64,000 nucleotides of DNA, from positions 60,006-124,005 of the forward strand of contig DAONTI010000009.1 in NCBI GenBank assembly GCA_035411585.1. Direction: 5' to 3'. The stretch comes from MWDV01 sp002070715. GTDB taxonomy: Bacteria; Verrucomicrobiota; Verrucomicrobiia; Limisphaerales; MWDV01. Below, one piece after another: positions 35,828-45,103 of the stretch; the stretch's first letter is position 1, and every line of letters begins with the position of its first letter. A program made the position numbers and the translations under genes. The notes beneath the pieces are model-generated. The model saw nothing but the letters and a program-made list of their open reading frames with translations. It made no database searches and was not told the DNA's origin.

Positions 35828-36547
35828 ATGAATGCGAATCCGATGGAGCCCCCCACCGCAACCCGACCAGTTTATCCGGCGCGGTTCGCCCCGCACCCTC
35901 CCGCCTTGGATAATGATTGGGACGGGGCCGCTTGGGCGGATGCGACGACTTTAGCCGTGAGTCATTTTCGTCCGGAAAGCAGCACGCACCGTCCCCGCAC
36001 ACTCGCCCGGCTGTTGCACAGTCCGGCGGGTTTGAGCGGCATCTTTCGTGTGGAAGACCGGTTTGTCCGCAGTGTGCATACCGAGTATCTCAGTGAAGTG
36101 TGGAAGGACAGTTGCGTGGAGTTTTTTGCCCAACCCCGGCCCGGGCGCGGATATTTCAATTTCGAGTTTAACGCCGGGGGCGCGCATCTCTGCTCGTATA
36201 TCGTCGATCCGGAGCGCACCCCGGAGGGCTTCAAGGAATTCACGCGGCTGCCGGCGGAGCTGGGTCGCACGGTGGCTGTGCGCAGTTCCCTGCCGCGGGT
36301 GATCGAGCCCGAACGCACCGAACCCGTCACTTGGACGCTGCAATTCTTCATCCCCTTCGCGTTGTTCGAGCATTACATCGGCCCGCTGGGTCCGCTGGCG
36401 GGGCAAACGTGGCGGGGAAATTTTTTCAAGTGCGCGGAGGAAGTCTCGCATCCGCATTGGGCGGCGTGGTCGCCAGTGGACGCCTTCAACTTCCACCTGC
36501 CACATTGCTTCGGGGAAATCCGATTCGAACCCGCCAACGCCGGATAA
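35828..36547 (+). CDS. Carbohydrate-binding family 9-like protein
   Basis: A 239-residue protein from ATG 35828 (ATG 35843 is an alternative). It matches the CBM9-like pattern: a short lead, LDNDWDGAAWADATTLAVSHF, a beta-sandwich with GIFRVEDRFVRS and VWKDSCVEFFAQPRPGRGYFNFEFN, WTLQFFIPFALFEHYIG and the closing WRGNFFKCAEEVSHPHWAAW. There is no clear signal peptide, which is unusual for the family, so it may act in the cytoplasm or have a mis-called start. It converges with the permease gene. Confidence 0.82.
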   Translation: MNANPMEPPTATRPVYPARFAPHPPALDNDWDGAAWADATTLAVSHFRPESSTHRPRTLARLLHSPAGLSGIFRVEDRFVRSVHTEYLSEVWKDSCVEFFAQPRPGRGYFNFEFNAGGAHLCSYIVDPERTPEGFKEFTRLPAELGRTVAVRSSLPRVIEPERTEPVTWTLQFFIPFALFEHYIGPLGPLAGQTWRGNFFKCAEEVSHPHWAAWSPVDAFNFHLPHCFGEIRFEPANAG

Positions 36548-36702
36548 TCAGTGAGCCGCACAAACCCCGCCTTCGAGCGATCTCTCGAAAACCGTCCAGT
36601 CCGGCTCGCGGGACGGCGCCGTATCTGAGCCATCCCCAAGCCAGGTTGACAGAAAGCAAGCTGCCGAGCGCAGTTCTCCCCGAGCGGGGGATTGACCGGC
36701 TG

Positions 36703-38250
36703 TTATTTGATGGCTTCGGCCAGTTTGCCCGAGACTGGGACCACGGCGGAGCGCAATCCGAGCTTGAGACAAAGGCCATAGACCACCGCCCCGATGACAA
36801 AGGCCACCACGGGCGCAGCAGGCACGGGCGCGCCGAAGTTGGGGGCAATCCCCGCAGCGAACCCAAACAACCAGGCAATCCAGCCCGCCGGATTAAAGCC
36901 CGCGCGCGGACCGCTCCATTTCCGGCCGTTGAGCAGGTAATCCATCAACATGGCGCCGCAGATCGGACCAAACGACGCGCCGATGATGACAAACACCGGG
37001 ACCACCTGCGCCGCGAGACCGGTGACGGCGAGGATGATGCTGACCGCCGCGCCCAAACCCACCGAGATGAACGGATTCACTTTGGGCAACGTGGTCTTGA
37101 AGCTGTTCGCCGCGATGAAGGACGAGAAACACGCCGACGGGAACGCCGCCAGCGCGAGCAGGAACATGAGCACGCGGGCGACATTATCGCCCAGCACCAC
37201 GCTCAACAGACTGGTAGTGCGATACAGGGCATTGGGCGTGGCATCCACAGCGATCTTTTCCAGATCCTCGTCCGCCAGTTGCTTGCCGGCTTTGGCCGCC
37301 GCCGCTTCCGCATCGGCCACGGCTTTCTCCACTGTGGCAATCGCCGCGGCTTCCGCTTTGCCGCTCAATTCTTTTGATCCATGCACACCGGCGACAATGC
37401 AGGTGGAAAGTCCGGCCGTGAGAATGATGGCCAGCGCGATGCCGAACAAGCCGCCGTAGTTCACGTCTTTTTTATGCCGGCTGTTCAAGCCGAAGTCCAC
37501 ACCGGCGGCGCCCGCAGTGGCAAAGAAGCCGACAACGTAAGTGATGAGGAGGGCCAGCACGCCGTTGCCCATATGGTGAAGGCCCAAAGCATCGAGCGCC
37601 GGGGGAGGCGCGGCAGTAAAGCATCCGGTCTGCGCCACCGTGGTGTGGGTTTCCGCCAGGGCCGCCGGATCAAAACCACTCAAGCCGCCGACCGTTTTGA
37701 AGAAAAGCAGCAATAGAGTGATCAACGGAATCAACGGCAGATACGTGGCTACGCGGGCGACGTATTGGATGCCTTTAAGCCCGATGAACGCGGCCAGCAC
37801 CCCCCAGATCACCATGAGAATTTGCGGCGGCACGGGCAGCAGCGCGGCCAGGAGAATCGCGGAGAAATAGGCATTCACCCCCAGCCAGCCGAATTGCAAC
37901 ACGCCCATCAGAAAACCCGGCATGAGAAAACCACCGGTGGCGCCAAAAGTGGAGGTGCCGACAATGTAAAGCGGCAATCCCGTGCGCATGCCCAGGATGC
38001 CGGGAATGAGATAAAACAGGAAATGGCAGATCAACGCGGCGATCACCAAGCCGAGCAGAGCGACCCCAAGCCCGGCAGCCAGACCGCCGCCGATGGTGGC
38101 CGAATTCACGGCGTCCTGCCAGAACACGAACCAGAGAAAAATCCCCGCGTAAGTGGGGGCGGTGTTTTTGAACCACGGCGCGCGCCGGTCGGTCGGGTTG
38201 GGCGCCGCGGTGGCGATATAATCCGGGAGTTGGTGGCGGGGAGTGCTCAT
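36703..38250 (-). CDS. NCS1-type purine/cytosine permease-like transporter
   Basis: A 515-residue inner-membrane transporter from ATG 38250 with about 12 hydrophobic segments. The first part, APWFKNTAPTYAGIFLWFVFW, then IGGGLAAGLGVALLGLVIAALICHFLFY and TGLPLYIVGTSTFGATGG, is the N-terminal NCS1 pattern (nucleobases, allantoin, hydantoin or thiamine with H+ or Na+). Between two central helices is an extra hydrophilic Ala/Glu/Lys-rich segment (SGKAEAAAIATVEKAVADAE and on to ALYRTTSLL) that ordinary NCS1 members lack. The substrate is unknown. An upstream extension to 38442 was rejected as a non-membrane Arg-rich tail. Confidence 0.83.
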   Translation of the reverse strand: MSTPRHQLPDYIATAAPNPTDRRAPWFKNTAPTYAGIFLWFVFWQDAVNSATIGGGLAAGLGVALLGLVIAALICHFLFYLIPGILGMRTGLPLYIVGTSTFGATGGFLMPGFLMGVLQFGWLGVNAYFSAILLAALLPVPPQILMVIWGVLAAFIGLKGIQYVARVATYLPLIPLITLLLLFFKTVGGLSGFDPAALAETHTTVAQTGCFTAAPPPALDALGLHHMGNGVLALLITYVVGFFATAGAAGVDFGLNSRHKKDVNYGGLFGIALAIILTAGLSTCIVAGVHGSKELSGKAEAAAIATVEKAVADAEAAAAKAGKQLADEDLEKIAVDATPNALYRTTSLLSVVLGDNVARVLMFLLALAAFPSACFSSFIAANSFKTTLPKVNPFISVGLGAAVSIILAVTGLAAQVVPVFVIIGASFGPICGAMLMDYLLNGRKWSGPRAGFNPAGWIAWLFGFAAGIAPNFGAPVPAAPVVAFVIGAVVYGLCLKLGLRSAVVPVSGKLAEAIK

Positions 38251-38368
38251 GATGTTGTTTCCGAGTAATGGGTTTGGTTTTTTGCGACTGAAAAAATCGG
38301 GGCGATTCTGACGAGCCGCCCCGACCGCGCGACCGGACCCCGGTCGCAAATGGATGCCGTATGGCGGC

Positions 38369-39055
38369 CTATTTCTGACGGGGCGACCACTCGAAGGTGC
38401 CCTTGATTTCGTCGCCCGTCGTAATCTGGCCCATGCCCGCAATGTTCGGGTTGGGCGGTTGGACGCCGTAATCGCTCATCTTGAGCGTGAATTCGCCGAC
38501 GATTTTGAGCTGGCTGACCTTTTTACCGGCCGCTTCGACTTCGGATTTCTCAATCGTCACCGGCATGGTGATGGTTTGGGTCACTCCGTGGACCGTCAAC
38601 TTACCCACGGCGTCGAACCCGCATTTGCCGTCCTGCGGCGCGTCGCCCTTGGGTTTCAATTCGGTCAGCGCGAACTCCATGTTCTTGAACTTGGGTTCTT
38701 CCATGTGCTCCTGATAAACCTCATCCATCCGCTTGTTATAGCTCTTGAGCGTACGCACGGGGATGATGACCTTGACCTTCGGCTTTGCCGCCGCCTCGTC
38801 TTTGAGGGCGGCCTCCGGGAAACCGTCCGCCGCCTCGACCGAACCGCCGATGACCGGGCTTTCCATGGTCCATGCATGAATGCTGGACGTGCCCTCGATC
38901 TTCACCTTTCCCGCTCCGGGTCGGGTGAAATAATGGATGGGCTCCGCGGCGGCCTGCGCGAGGCAACCCAACAGCCCGCCCAAGCACAAGGCCTGGAGCC
39001 ACGTACGGCTGATGCATCGGTTGAAGGTTTGGCGTGTAACGGTTTTCATGTTCAT
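38369..39055 (-). CDS. YceI family exported protein
   Basis: A 228-residue protein from ATG 39055 (ATG 39049 is close by). The signal peptide is near WLQALCLGGLLGCLAQAAAEP. The mature part has the YceI lipocalin-like barrel features: VKIEGTSSIHAWTMES, VKVIIPVRTLKSYNKRMDEVYQEHM, FDAVGKLTVHGVTQTITMPVTIE and LKMSDYGVQPPN. YceI proteins bind isoprenoid-type lipids in the periplasm. The gene lies after the Gfo/Idh/MocA gene on the same strand, with 93 bp between. Confidence 0.92.
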   Translation of the reverse strand: MNMKTVTRQTFNRCISRTWLQALCLGGLLGCLAQAAAEPIHYFTRPGAGKVKIEGTSSIHAWTMESPVIGGSVEAADGFPEAALKDEAAAKPKVKVIIPVRTLKSYNKRMDEVYQEHMEEPKFKNMEFALTELKPKGDAPQDGKCGFDAVGKLTVHGVTQTITMPVTIEKSEVEAAGKKVSQLKIVGEFTLKMSDYGVQPPNPNIAGMGQITTGDEIKGTFEWSPRQK

Positions 39056-39148
39056 AGTGCGTTGTTTTGACTCAAAAGTTGCGGAACATCCGCTGGCGAA
39101 AATGGTTTCGTCGTTCATTCGTTCGCTGCCAATTGGACGGCCCGGTCG

Positions 39149-40507
39149 TCAGGCCAATTCATACCACTCGGGCCGCATGACGATGCGCTCGCCTTTGACA
39201 ATCGCTTCGTTCGCCTTGATGGCCAGCACGGTCGCCCGATATCCATCCAGGTAATCTGCCGCCGGCAGTTTGTTGATGCCCTTGGTTAGATGCTCGGCCA
39301 GCGCCTCCTCGTCGTCGCCGTAAATTGAAACGAAATCCTCGACGGCCTGGGTGACTTCCACTGTGTTGCGCAGGAAATTTTGCAGCGCAAAAAAGATGGG
39401 CGGATCGGGCGCTTCCACCGTGTCGGTATCTTGATCGCCTTGCGAAGTCAATTTGGAGGCGTCCATTTTCAGCGAGATACCGGTTTCCTTGTGGAAAGTA
39501 TCCTTGCGAGCGTAAACCTCCCAGCCGAGCAGGGGCGCGTCGGCTTCCTTGAACATCCACGCGGCACCCTCGCGGATCATCACCGCCGCGTCGCTCCCGT
39601 AGTAAATGTCAGTCTCGCTTTCAAACGAATTGACCAGCGTGGATTCAAAGGACAGATGCGCGCCGCCGGGATATTCAAATACCGCCTGCACCGAATCGGC
39701 CACCGTGCGACCGTCTTTCCAAAACGTGACCGCGCCCCGGCCGCTTACCGCCTCCGGCAACCCGTTGAAATACCAACTGGCCCGGTCAATCTGATGAAGC
39801 CCCACTTCGCCCACCAGCCCCAGCGACGTCGCCGGATCCAAACGCCAGTTCATGACTTTTTCCCGCTCGGGATTGGGCGCGGAAATGCGCCAACTGGTTT
39901 TCTTGTTCCACTGGGAACGGCCGGAGGCCCATTTGCCCGCCGCCCCGGAACGGACAAACTGCAGCAGGAACGCCTCCTGCGGATCGGACCGCAACTGCAA
40001 GCCCGGCTGGAACACCTGGCGGCCGTGTTTTTTGGCGGCCAGGGCGATGGCTTTGGCGTCCTCCAGCGTGACGGCCAAGGGTGATTCGCAGTAAACGTGT
40101 TTGCCCGCCGCCAACGCCGCCAGGACGATCTCCTTGTGCAAATGGGTTGGCGTGGCGACGATGACCGCTTTGATTTCATCCTCCGCCAGCACCGCCTTGT
40201 AATCCTCCACCCGTTTGGCGTGCGGCGCTTTGGCGCCCGCCCGTTTCAGGAAAGCGGGGTAATGATCGCACACGGCGGCCACGTCCGCCTGCGGGATGCG
40301 CGCCAGTTGATCCAACAACTCGCGGCCCCACGTCCCCAAACCAATGACAGCCACCTTGACCTTTTGGACCGGCGGCGGCGCGGTTTCGGCGTCCGCGGGT
40401 TGCGCCCGCAGCCGGATGCCCCCGGCCAAGGCGGCCAGGGTGGCCAGCGACCCGCCCCGGAGAAAATCACGTCGGTTCAATGCAGTATGGTTTCCGTTGT
40501 CATTCAT
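39149..40507 (-). CDS. Exported Gfo/Idh/MocA family oxidoreductase (Tat)
   Basis: A 452-residue protein from ATG 40507. The twin-arginine signal is ALNRRDFLRGGSLATLAALAGG, so it is exported folded with its NAD(P) cofactor. The Rossmann domain starts at VKVAVIGLGTWGRELLDQL. VIVATPTHLHKEIVLAAL and AGKHVYCESPLAVTLEDAKAI (the family has EKPL; here ESPL, so the usual catalytic Lys of EKP is replaced) follow. The C-terminal domain has GEVGLHQIDRASWYFNGLP. Loss of the EKP lysine is notable. It is probably co-transcribed with the ThuA gene upstream, suggesting a role on keto-sugars or glycosides. Confidence 0.9.
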   Translation of the reverse strand: MNDNGNHTALNRRDFLRGGSLATLAALAGGIRLRAQPADAETAPPPVQKVKVAVIGLGTWGRELLDQLARIPQADVAAVCDHYPAFLKRAGAKAPHAKRVEDYKAVLAEDEIKAVIVATPTHLHKEIVLAALAAGKHVYCESPLAVTLEDAKAIALAAKKHGRQVFQPGLQLRSDPQEAFLLQFVRSGAAGKWASGRSQWNKKTSWRISAPNPEREKVMNWRLDPATSLGLVGEVGLHQIDRASWYFNGLPEAVSGRGAVTFWKDGRTVADSVQAVFEYPGGAHLSFESTLVNSFESETDIYYGSDAAVMIREGAAWMFKEADAPLLGWEVYARKDTFHKETGISLKMDASKLTSQGDQDTDTVEAPDPPIFFALQNFLRNTVEVTQAVEDFVSIYGDDEEALAEHLTKGINKLPAADYLDGYRATVLAIKANEAIVKGERIVMRPEWYELA

Positions 40508-40646
40508 AAATCGTTCCTGGCCCATGCCCATGACATTCGCCGCGCCCAATGTGGGACAAGCCCCCGGGCCAAATCAAGCAGAGTCGCATGGCGCAAACGC
40601 GGCACGGCCGCCGAATAATGGCGCCCGGATGGCGACGGCGGGCGTC

Positions 40647-41564
40647 TCATTCAAGCCCCAGCGCCCAGCGGATTCCGCCCAGGAGATGCCGCTGAAAGCC
40701 CCGCGCCGTCTCGGGTGGATTCTGGCGTTGCCCCTTCCCGTCTTTCCACGCCGGATCCCAGACATCCTCCCGATGACCGAGCGAGGTGAAAAAGACGCGA
40801 CCCTGGCCGTAGTGTTTGCACCAGGCAATGGGATAATCGCCCGGGGTCTTTTCGTTGGGGTGCTTGTCGAGGGCCAGCAAGCCGTGGACGGCGGCGCGTT
40901 CAAACCCGTCGAACAGATAAATCTCGTCAAACACTTTGAAGGTGGCCGGCAACGACCGGCAGGCGACATGCTGTGGATCCTGATTGATGACTTCCACTCC
41001 CACCTGGGGTCCGTGCGTCTTGAACTCCGCGCCAATCATCCGCACGTAGGGATGGAACGGTTTATGCCCGCGAAACGTGTCGGTGGCGGCGTGGATGCCC
41101 ACGAACCCGTGGCCGCGCTTGATCCAGTCCAGAAATGCCGTCATGTCGGGAATGGGCAGATCACCGGTGGTGTTGTTGAAAATGACGGCGTCATAGCGCG
41201 ACAACCCTTGCGGGCTGAGCTTGTCCGCCAGCGCCCGGATGTTGGCAGCGTGGATTTTGGCTTTGTCCGGTTTGCCGTTGGCGTCCTTGAATTCCACCGC
41301 CTCCGGATTCACGTCCACGATGTCCACCGTAAAATCGCCACTGTCGCGGCCCAATTGCTGGATGACTTGCGCGCCCAGCTCGATGGCGGAATGACGAAAC
41401 CCCTCGGTCACCCCCACCACCAGCACTCGCTTCGGGGCGGCCAGGGCGGTTACGGCCAAGCCCAAGAACAATAGCGCCGCCACCCCGGGTAAAACCACGC
41501 GGGGGCTGGACGCCCGGCGATTCAACAACCTATTTTTCATGACATTCATTAGCGGACGGGCCAT
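40647..41564 (-). CDS. Exported ThuA domain protein
   Basis: A 305-residue protein from ATG 41564; ATGs at 41549 and 41540 are possible and would still leave the signal segment VVLPGVAALLFLGLAVTALAA. The mature part is the ThuA (trehalose utilisation) class I amidotransferase-like fold: RVLVVGVTEGFRHSAIELG, YDAVIFNNTTGDLP, FLDWIKRGHGFVGIHAATDTF, YVRMIGAEFKTHGP, PIAWCKHYGQGRVFFTSLGH and LLGGIRWALGL. ThuA proteins are linked to keto-disaccharide conversion, together with Gfo/Idh/MocA enzymes such as its neighbour at 39149. Confidence 0.92.
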   Translation of the reverse strand: MARPLMNVMKNRLLNRRASSPRVVLPGVAALLFLGLAVTALAAPKRVLVVGVTEGFRHSAIELGAQVIQQLGRDSGDFTVDIVDVNPEAVEFKDANGKPDKAKIHAANIRALADKLSPQGLSRYDAVIFNNTTGDLPIPDMTAFLDWIKRGHGFVGIHAATDTFRGHKPFHPYVRMIGAEFKTHGPQVGVEVINQDPQHVACRSLPATFKVFDEIYLFDGFERAAVHGLLALDKHPNEKTPGDYPIAWCKHYGQGRVFFTSLGHREDVWDPAWKDGKGQRQNPPETARGFQRHLLGGIRWALGLE

Positions 41565-41818
41565 CAAGGATTTTAGACTCGACCCCGGAACAGGGAATTC
41601 ATTTTCCGCGCGCCGGTCAAGCGCCGGAATGGCACGGATGGGCGCTGATTTCGGGTAAATCCATTCGCCGCCGCCAACTTTTCCTCCGCCCGCACCCGCC
41701 CAGCCATCCGGGGGTTTCCACCTGGTTTGGGGGGGGCGGCCGGCGCCGCGGAAGCCGCCTTTTTTCGCCCTCCTTTTTTGTGGACTTTCGAGGGGCCATT
41801 GGGCAGTACTGAGGTGGT

Positions 41819-42448
41819 ATGTTTTCTCTTCAACGATTGTTCGGGAAGGATGACAAATTTTGCCAACTGCTGGAAGCAGCAGCGATGGAAGCGCATGCGA
41901 GCGTGCATCTGGTGATCGAACTGATCAAGAATTCGCACGACCAGCAGATTTTGGACGACCTTGCCGTGGCCCGGCGCAAAGAGAAAAAAATCGCTGAACA
42001 GATCGGGGAAGAGCTGGTGAAAACCTTCATCACCGGTTTGGAACGGGAGGATATTGAGGCGTTGTCGGTGGCGTTGCGGAAAATCCCCAAGACCGCCAAG
42101 AAATTCGCCCAACGCTGGCAGTTGGCCACCCGGCACCTCGAGGGCGTGGATTTCACCCGTCAGGCGGAACTGATGGAACAAGCCTCCGGCGTGGTGCTGA
42201 CCATGGTCCAGCAACTCCGCAATCTGCAGCAGTTGGAGAAACAGCGGGATTTGAATGACCGGTTGCAATACGTGGAGAGTGAAGCCGACCGCCTGATGCT
42301 GGAATTGCTGCAGGAGCTGTACAGCGGCAAATACGACGCGTTGCGGGCCATCGTCATCCGCGATCTCTACGAGTTGATTGAAGAAGTCGTGGATTGCTGC
42401 CGGGACGCCGGCAATATCGTCATGCATATCATGCTGGAGAACGCCTGA
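41819..42448 (+). CDS. DUF47 (PhoU-like) phosphate transport regulator
   Basis: A 209-residue all-helical cytoplasmic protein of the DUF47/PhoU-like family: FSLQRLFGKDDKFCQLLEAAA, ALSVALRKIPKTAKKFAQRW and IRDLYELIEEVVDCCRDAGNIV, the last being the typical metal-binding C-terminal helix. In many bacteria such a gene precedes a Pit phosphate transporter and is needed for its control. Here it precedes the PiT gene by 203 bp in the same direction. Confidence 0.93.
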   Translation: MFSLQRLFGKDDKFCQLLEAAAMEAHASVHLVIELIKNSHDQQILDDLAVARRKEKKIAEQIGEELVKTFITGLEREDIEALSVALRKIPKTAKKFAQRWQLATRHLEGVDFTRQAELMEQASGVVLTMVQQLRNLQQLEKQRDLNDRLQYVESEADRLMLELLQELYSGKYDALRAIVIRDLYELIEEVVDCCRDAGNIVMHIMLENA

Positions 42449-42651
42449 AGTTTTCCCCCGATGATTCTTTCCCTCACCGTGATCCTCGTGGCGTGGGCCG
42501 TCGCGCGCGCCGGCGGATTTCGTGACCCGGTCCCTGCCCCCGTCATGACTGTCCCGCCGAAAGCGCGGCGGCGACGACGGTTGGGCGGAGCGGTGGGCGG
42601 GCGGGGTTGGGAGAGACGTGACGGTGGCTGATTTAAGAAGGACCCAAACCG

Positions 42652-43743
<1,092 letters not shown>

Positions 43744-43765
43744 GCGGCGGTGGGTAAATCCAGCC

Positions 43766-43793
43766 CGCGCCCCTTCGGGCGGAGAGGGGCGCG
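43766..43793. terminator. Hairpin between convergent genes
   Basis: CGCGCCCCT (43766-43774) pairs perfectly with AGGGGCGCG (43785-43793), giving a 9-bp GC stem with a 10-nt loop. It sits in the 50-bp gap between the PiT stop and the stop of the SHD1 gene. It could terminate transcription from both sides, though neither strand has a long U run directly after it. Confidence 0.45.
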
Positions 43794-44246
43794 CTACGGA
43801 TTGAGCAGTATATTCCGCAGACGCTGCACTTCCTTTTGCACCTGAGGATCTTTGAGTTCGTCCTGCCGGGGTTTCAACCGGCCGTCGAAAACCGCGCCCG
43901 CCATGCGGCCCGTCTTGGTCCGCGCGTCTTCGGTGCGTTGTTGCGCCGGGAGTTTATAAAACTGGTCCAGCACGGTCCGGGCCTCCCGATAGGCCGCGAG
44001 GACGAAGGGGGGCGCGATGGATTCGCCGAGTTGTAGTTTCACCCGGCGCTGGTCCGCCGGGCGGAGCGCGGTCAAGGGGAGACGCAGCCGGGAGCCGTTG
44101 GTGCGCGCCAGCGTCACCCAGGTACCGTCGAACTCCAGCAGCCGGGCCTCGATCACCCGCCCCGCTTGGTTGGTCCACAGATCAGCCTGCAGCGAAGCGC
44201 CGATCGTCAGGCACCCTACCCACAACATGCAAGCCAGTCTGCGCAT
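43794..44246 (-). CDS. Exported SHD1-domain protein
   Basis: A 150-residue protein with a signal peptide (MRRLACMLWVGCLTIGASLQA, cut before DLW). Residues ~22-70 match the SLA1 homology domain 1 pattern, common in exported proteins of Planctomycetota and Verrucomicrobiota: WTNQAGRVIEARLLEFDGTW, VTLARTNGSRLRLPLTALRP, then ADQRRV. The C-terminal half is helical and charged. No catalytic motif is seen. It is the last gene of the tightly spaced minus-strand cluster, 16 bp after the DxDxDG protein. Confidence 0.82.
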   Translation of the reverse strand: MRRLACMLWVGCLTIGASLQADLWTNQAGRVIEARLLEFDGTWVTLARTNGSRLRLPLTALRPADQRRVKLQLGESIAPPFVLAAYREARTVLDQFYKLPAQQRTEDARTKTGRMAGAVFDGRLKPRQDELKDPQVQKEVQRLRNILLNP

Positions 44247-44262
44247 GCATCCGCCTTTCGGT

Positions 44263-45072
44263 TCATTGCCCCCGGAGCCGCCAGAAACGACGCGCTTCGG
44301 CCGCTTCGACGTAGAACGTGACCCACTGGGTGCCGCCGGTGAACGTGCCGGCCATGAGCGGGCCGGTTTCCGTCAGTGAAATGGGGCAGATCTGCCAATC
44401 CGGTTCTTCCAATGTGGGCGTGAACTCGACCCAGTAGGTGAGGTTGGGAATCGGCAGGAAGCTGAAACTCAACCGGCCGTTGCTGTGGCGGGTCCACGCA
44501 GTCAACCGCAGTTCGCCGTCCGGCAGCCAGGCAAAGGTGCCCAGGAAAAATTCCTGATCATCCGGCACGCCATCGCCGTCCAGGTCCATGCCCGGCCCCA
44601 CTTGGTGGAGATTCGAGATCACACCGCCGCTGTTGGCGATGACCAGCCATTCCCAATCGTCCGGTAACCCGTCATTGTCGGTGTCCTCACCCAAAATCAG
44701 GTTGACGTTGACACTGGCACCGTCGCCGCGGGCGCTGAAGGTATTGGTGCCGATAATGGGTTGCAGGTGGCCGCCCATGCGCACCCCGATGGTCACCGTG
44801 TCCCCCGGCTTGATGTCGGTGGGGCCGGCCGTCAACGGATCGCTCACGTTGATTTCAAAACGGTAATTCGCGTCCATCGGCTGCGGCCGGATCGTGGTGC
44901 GGGCCACTTCGTTGGTGCCCAGGAACGCGCCGACCAGCGCGCTGTCCGGGCCCAGGCGCAATCCATAGGAATCCCGAATCAGCCCATAAACAATCATGGA
45001 CGGCCGCAACGTCGGGGCGAAGGCCGCGCCGGCGACCAGCAGGCTGCCCAACACCAAGACTCGCGCTTTCAT
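44263..45072 (-). CDS. Exported protein with calcium-binding DxDxDG motifs
   Basis: A 269-residue protein from ATG 45072 with signal peptide MKARVLVLGSLLVAGAAFA. The first half is a beta-sandwich-like domain. Then come two motifs of the thrombospondin-3/dockerin style, GEDTDNDGLPDDWE and GMDLDGDGVPDDQE, which bind calcium in known families. The C-terminal part is the common verrucomicrobial end module closing on VEAAEARRFWRLRGQ. It is 31 bp downstream of the giant gene and co-oriented, so very likely one operon. Function is unknown; it may be a cell-surface companion of the giant protein. Confidence 0.8.
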   Translation of the reverse strand: MKARVLVLGSLLVAGAAFAPTLRPSMIVYGLIRDSYGLRLGPDSALVGAFLGTNEVARTTIRPQPMDANYRFEINVSDPLTAGPTDIKPGDTVTIGVRMGGHLQPIIGTNTFSARGDGASVNVNLILGEDTDNDGLPDDWEWLVIANSGGVISNLHQVGPGMDLDGDGVPDDQEFFLGTFAWLPDGELRLTAWTRHSNGRLSFSFLPIPNLTYWVEFTPTLEEPDWQICPISLTETGPLMAGTFTGGTQWVTFYVEAAEARRFWRLRGQ

Positions 45073-45103
45073 AAATTTCCGGTCCTTTCGCGTCGCATCA
45101 CTT

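Noticed and set aside
36540..36702. Small inverted repeat TTCGAG/CTCGAA between the CBM9-like and permease genes as terminator
   Set aside because: Only 6 bp of stem with no T run on either side.
42461..42631. Plus-strand frame of 56 codons between the DUF47 and PiT genes (MILSLTVILVAWAVARAGG...)
   Set aside because: The first 18 residues could be a membrane helix, but the rest is a Gly/Arg-rich run typical of chance translation in GC-rich DNA. Without conservation data it cannot be supported.
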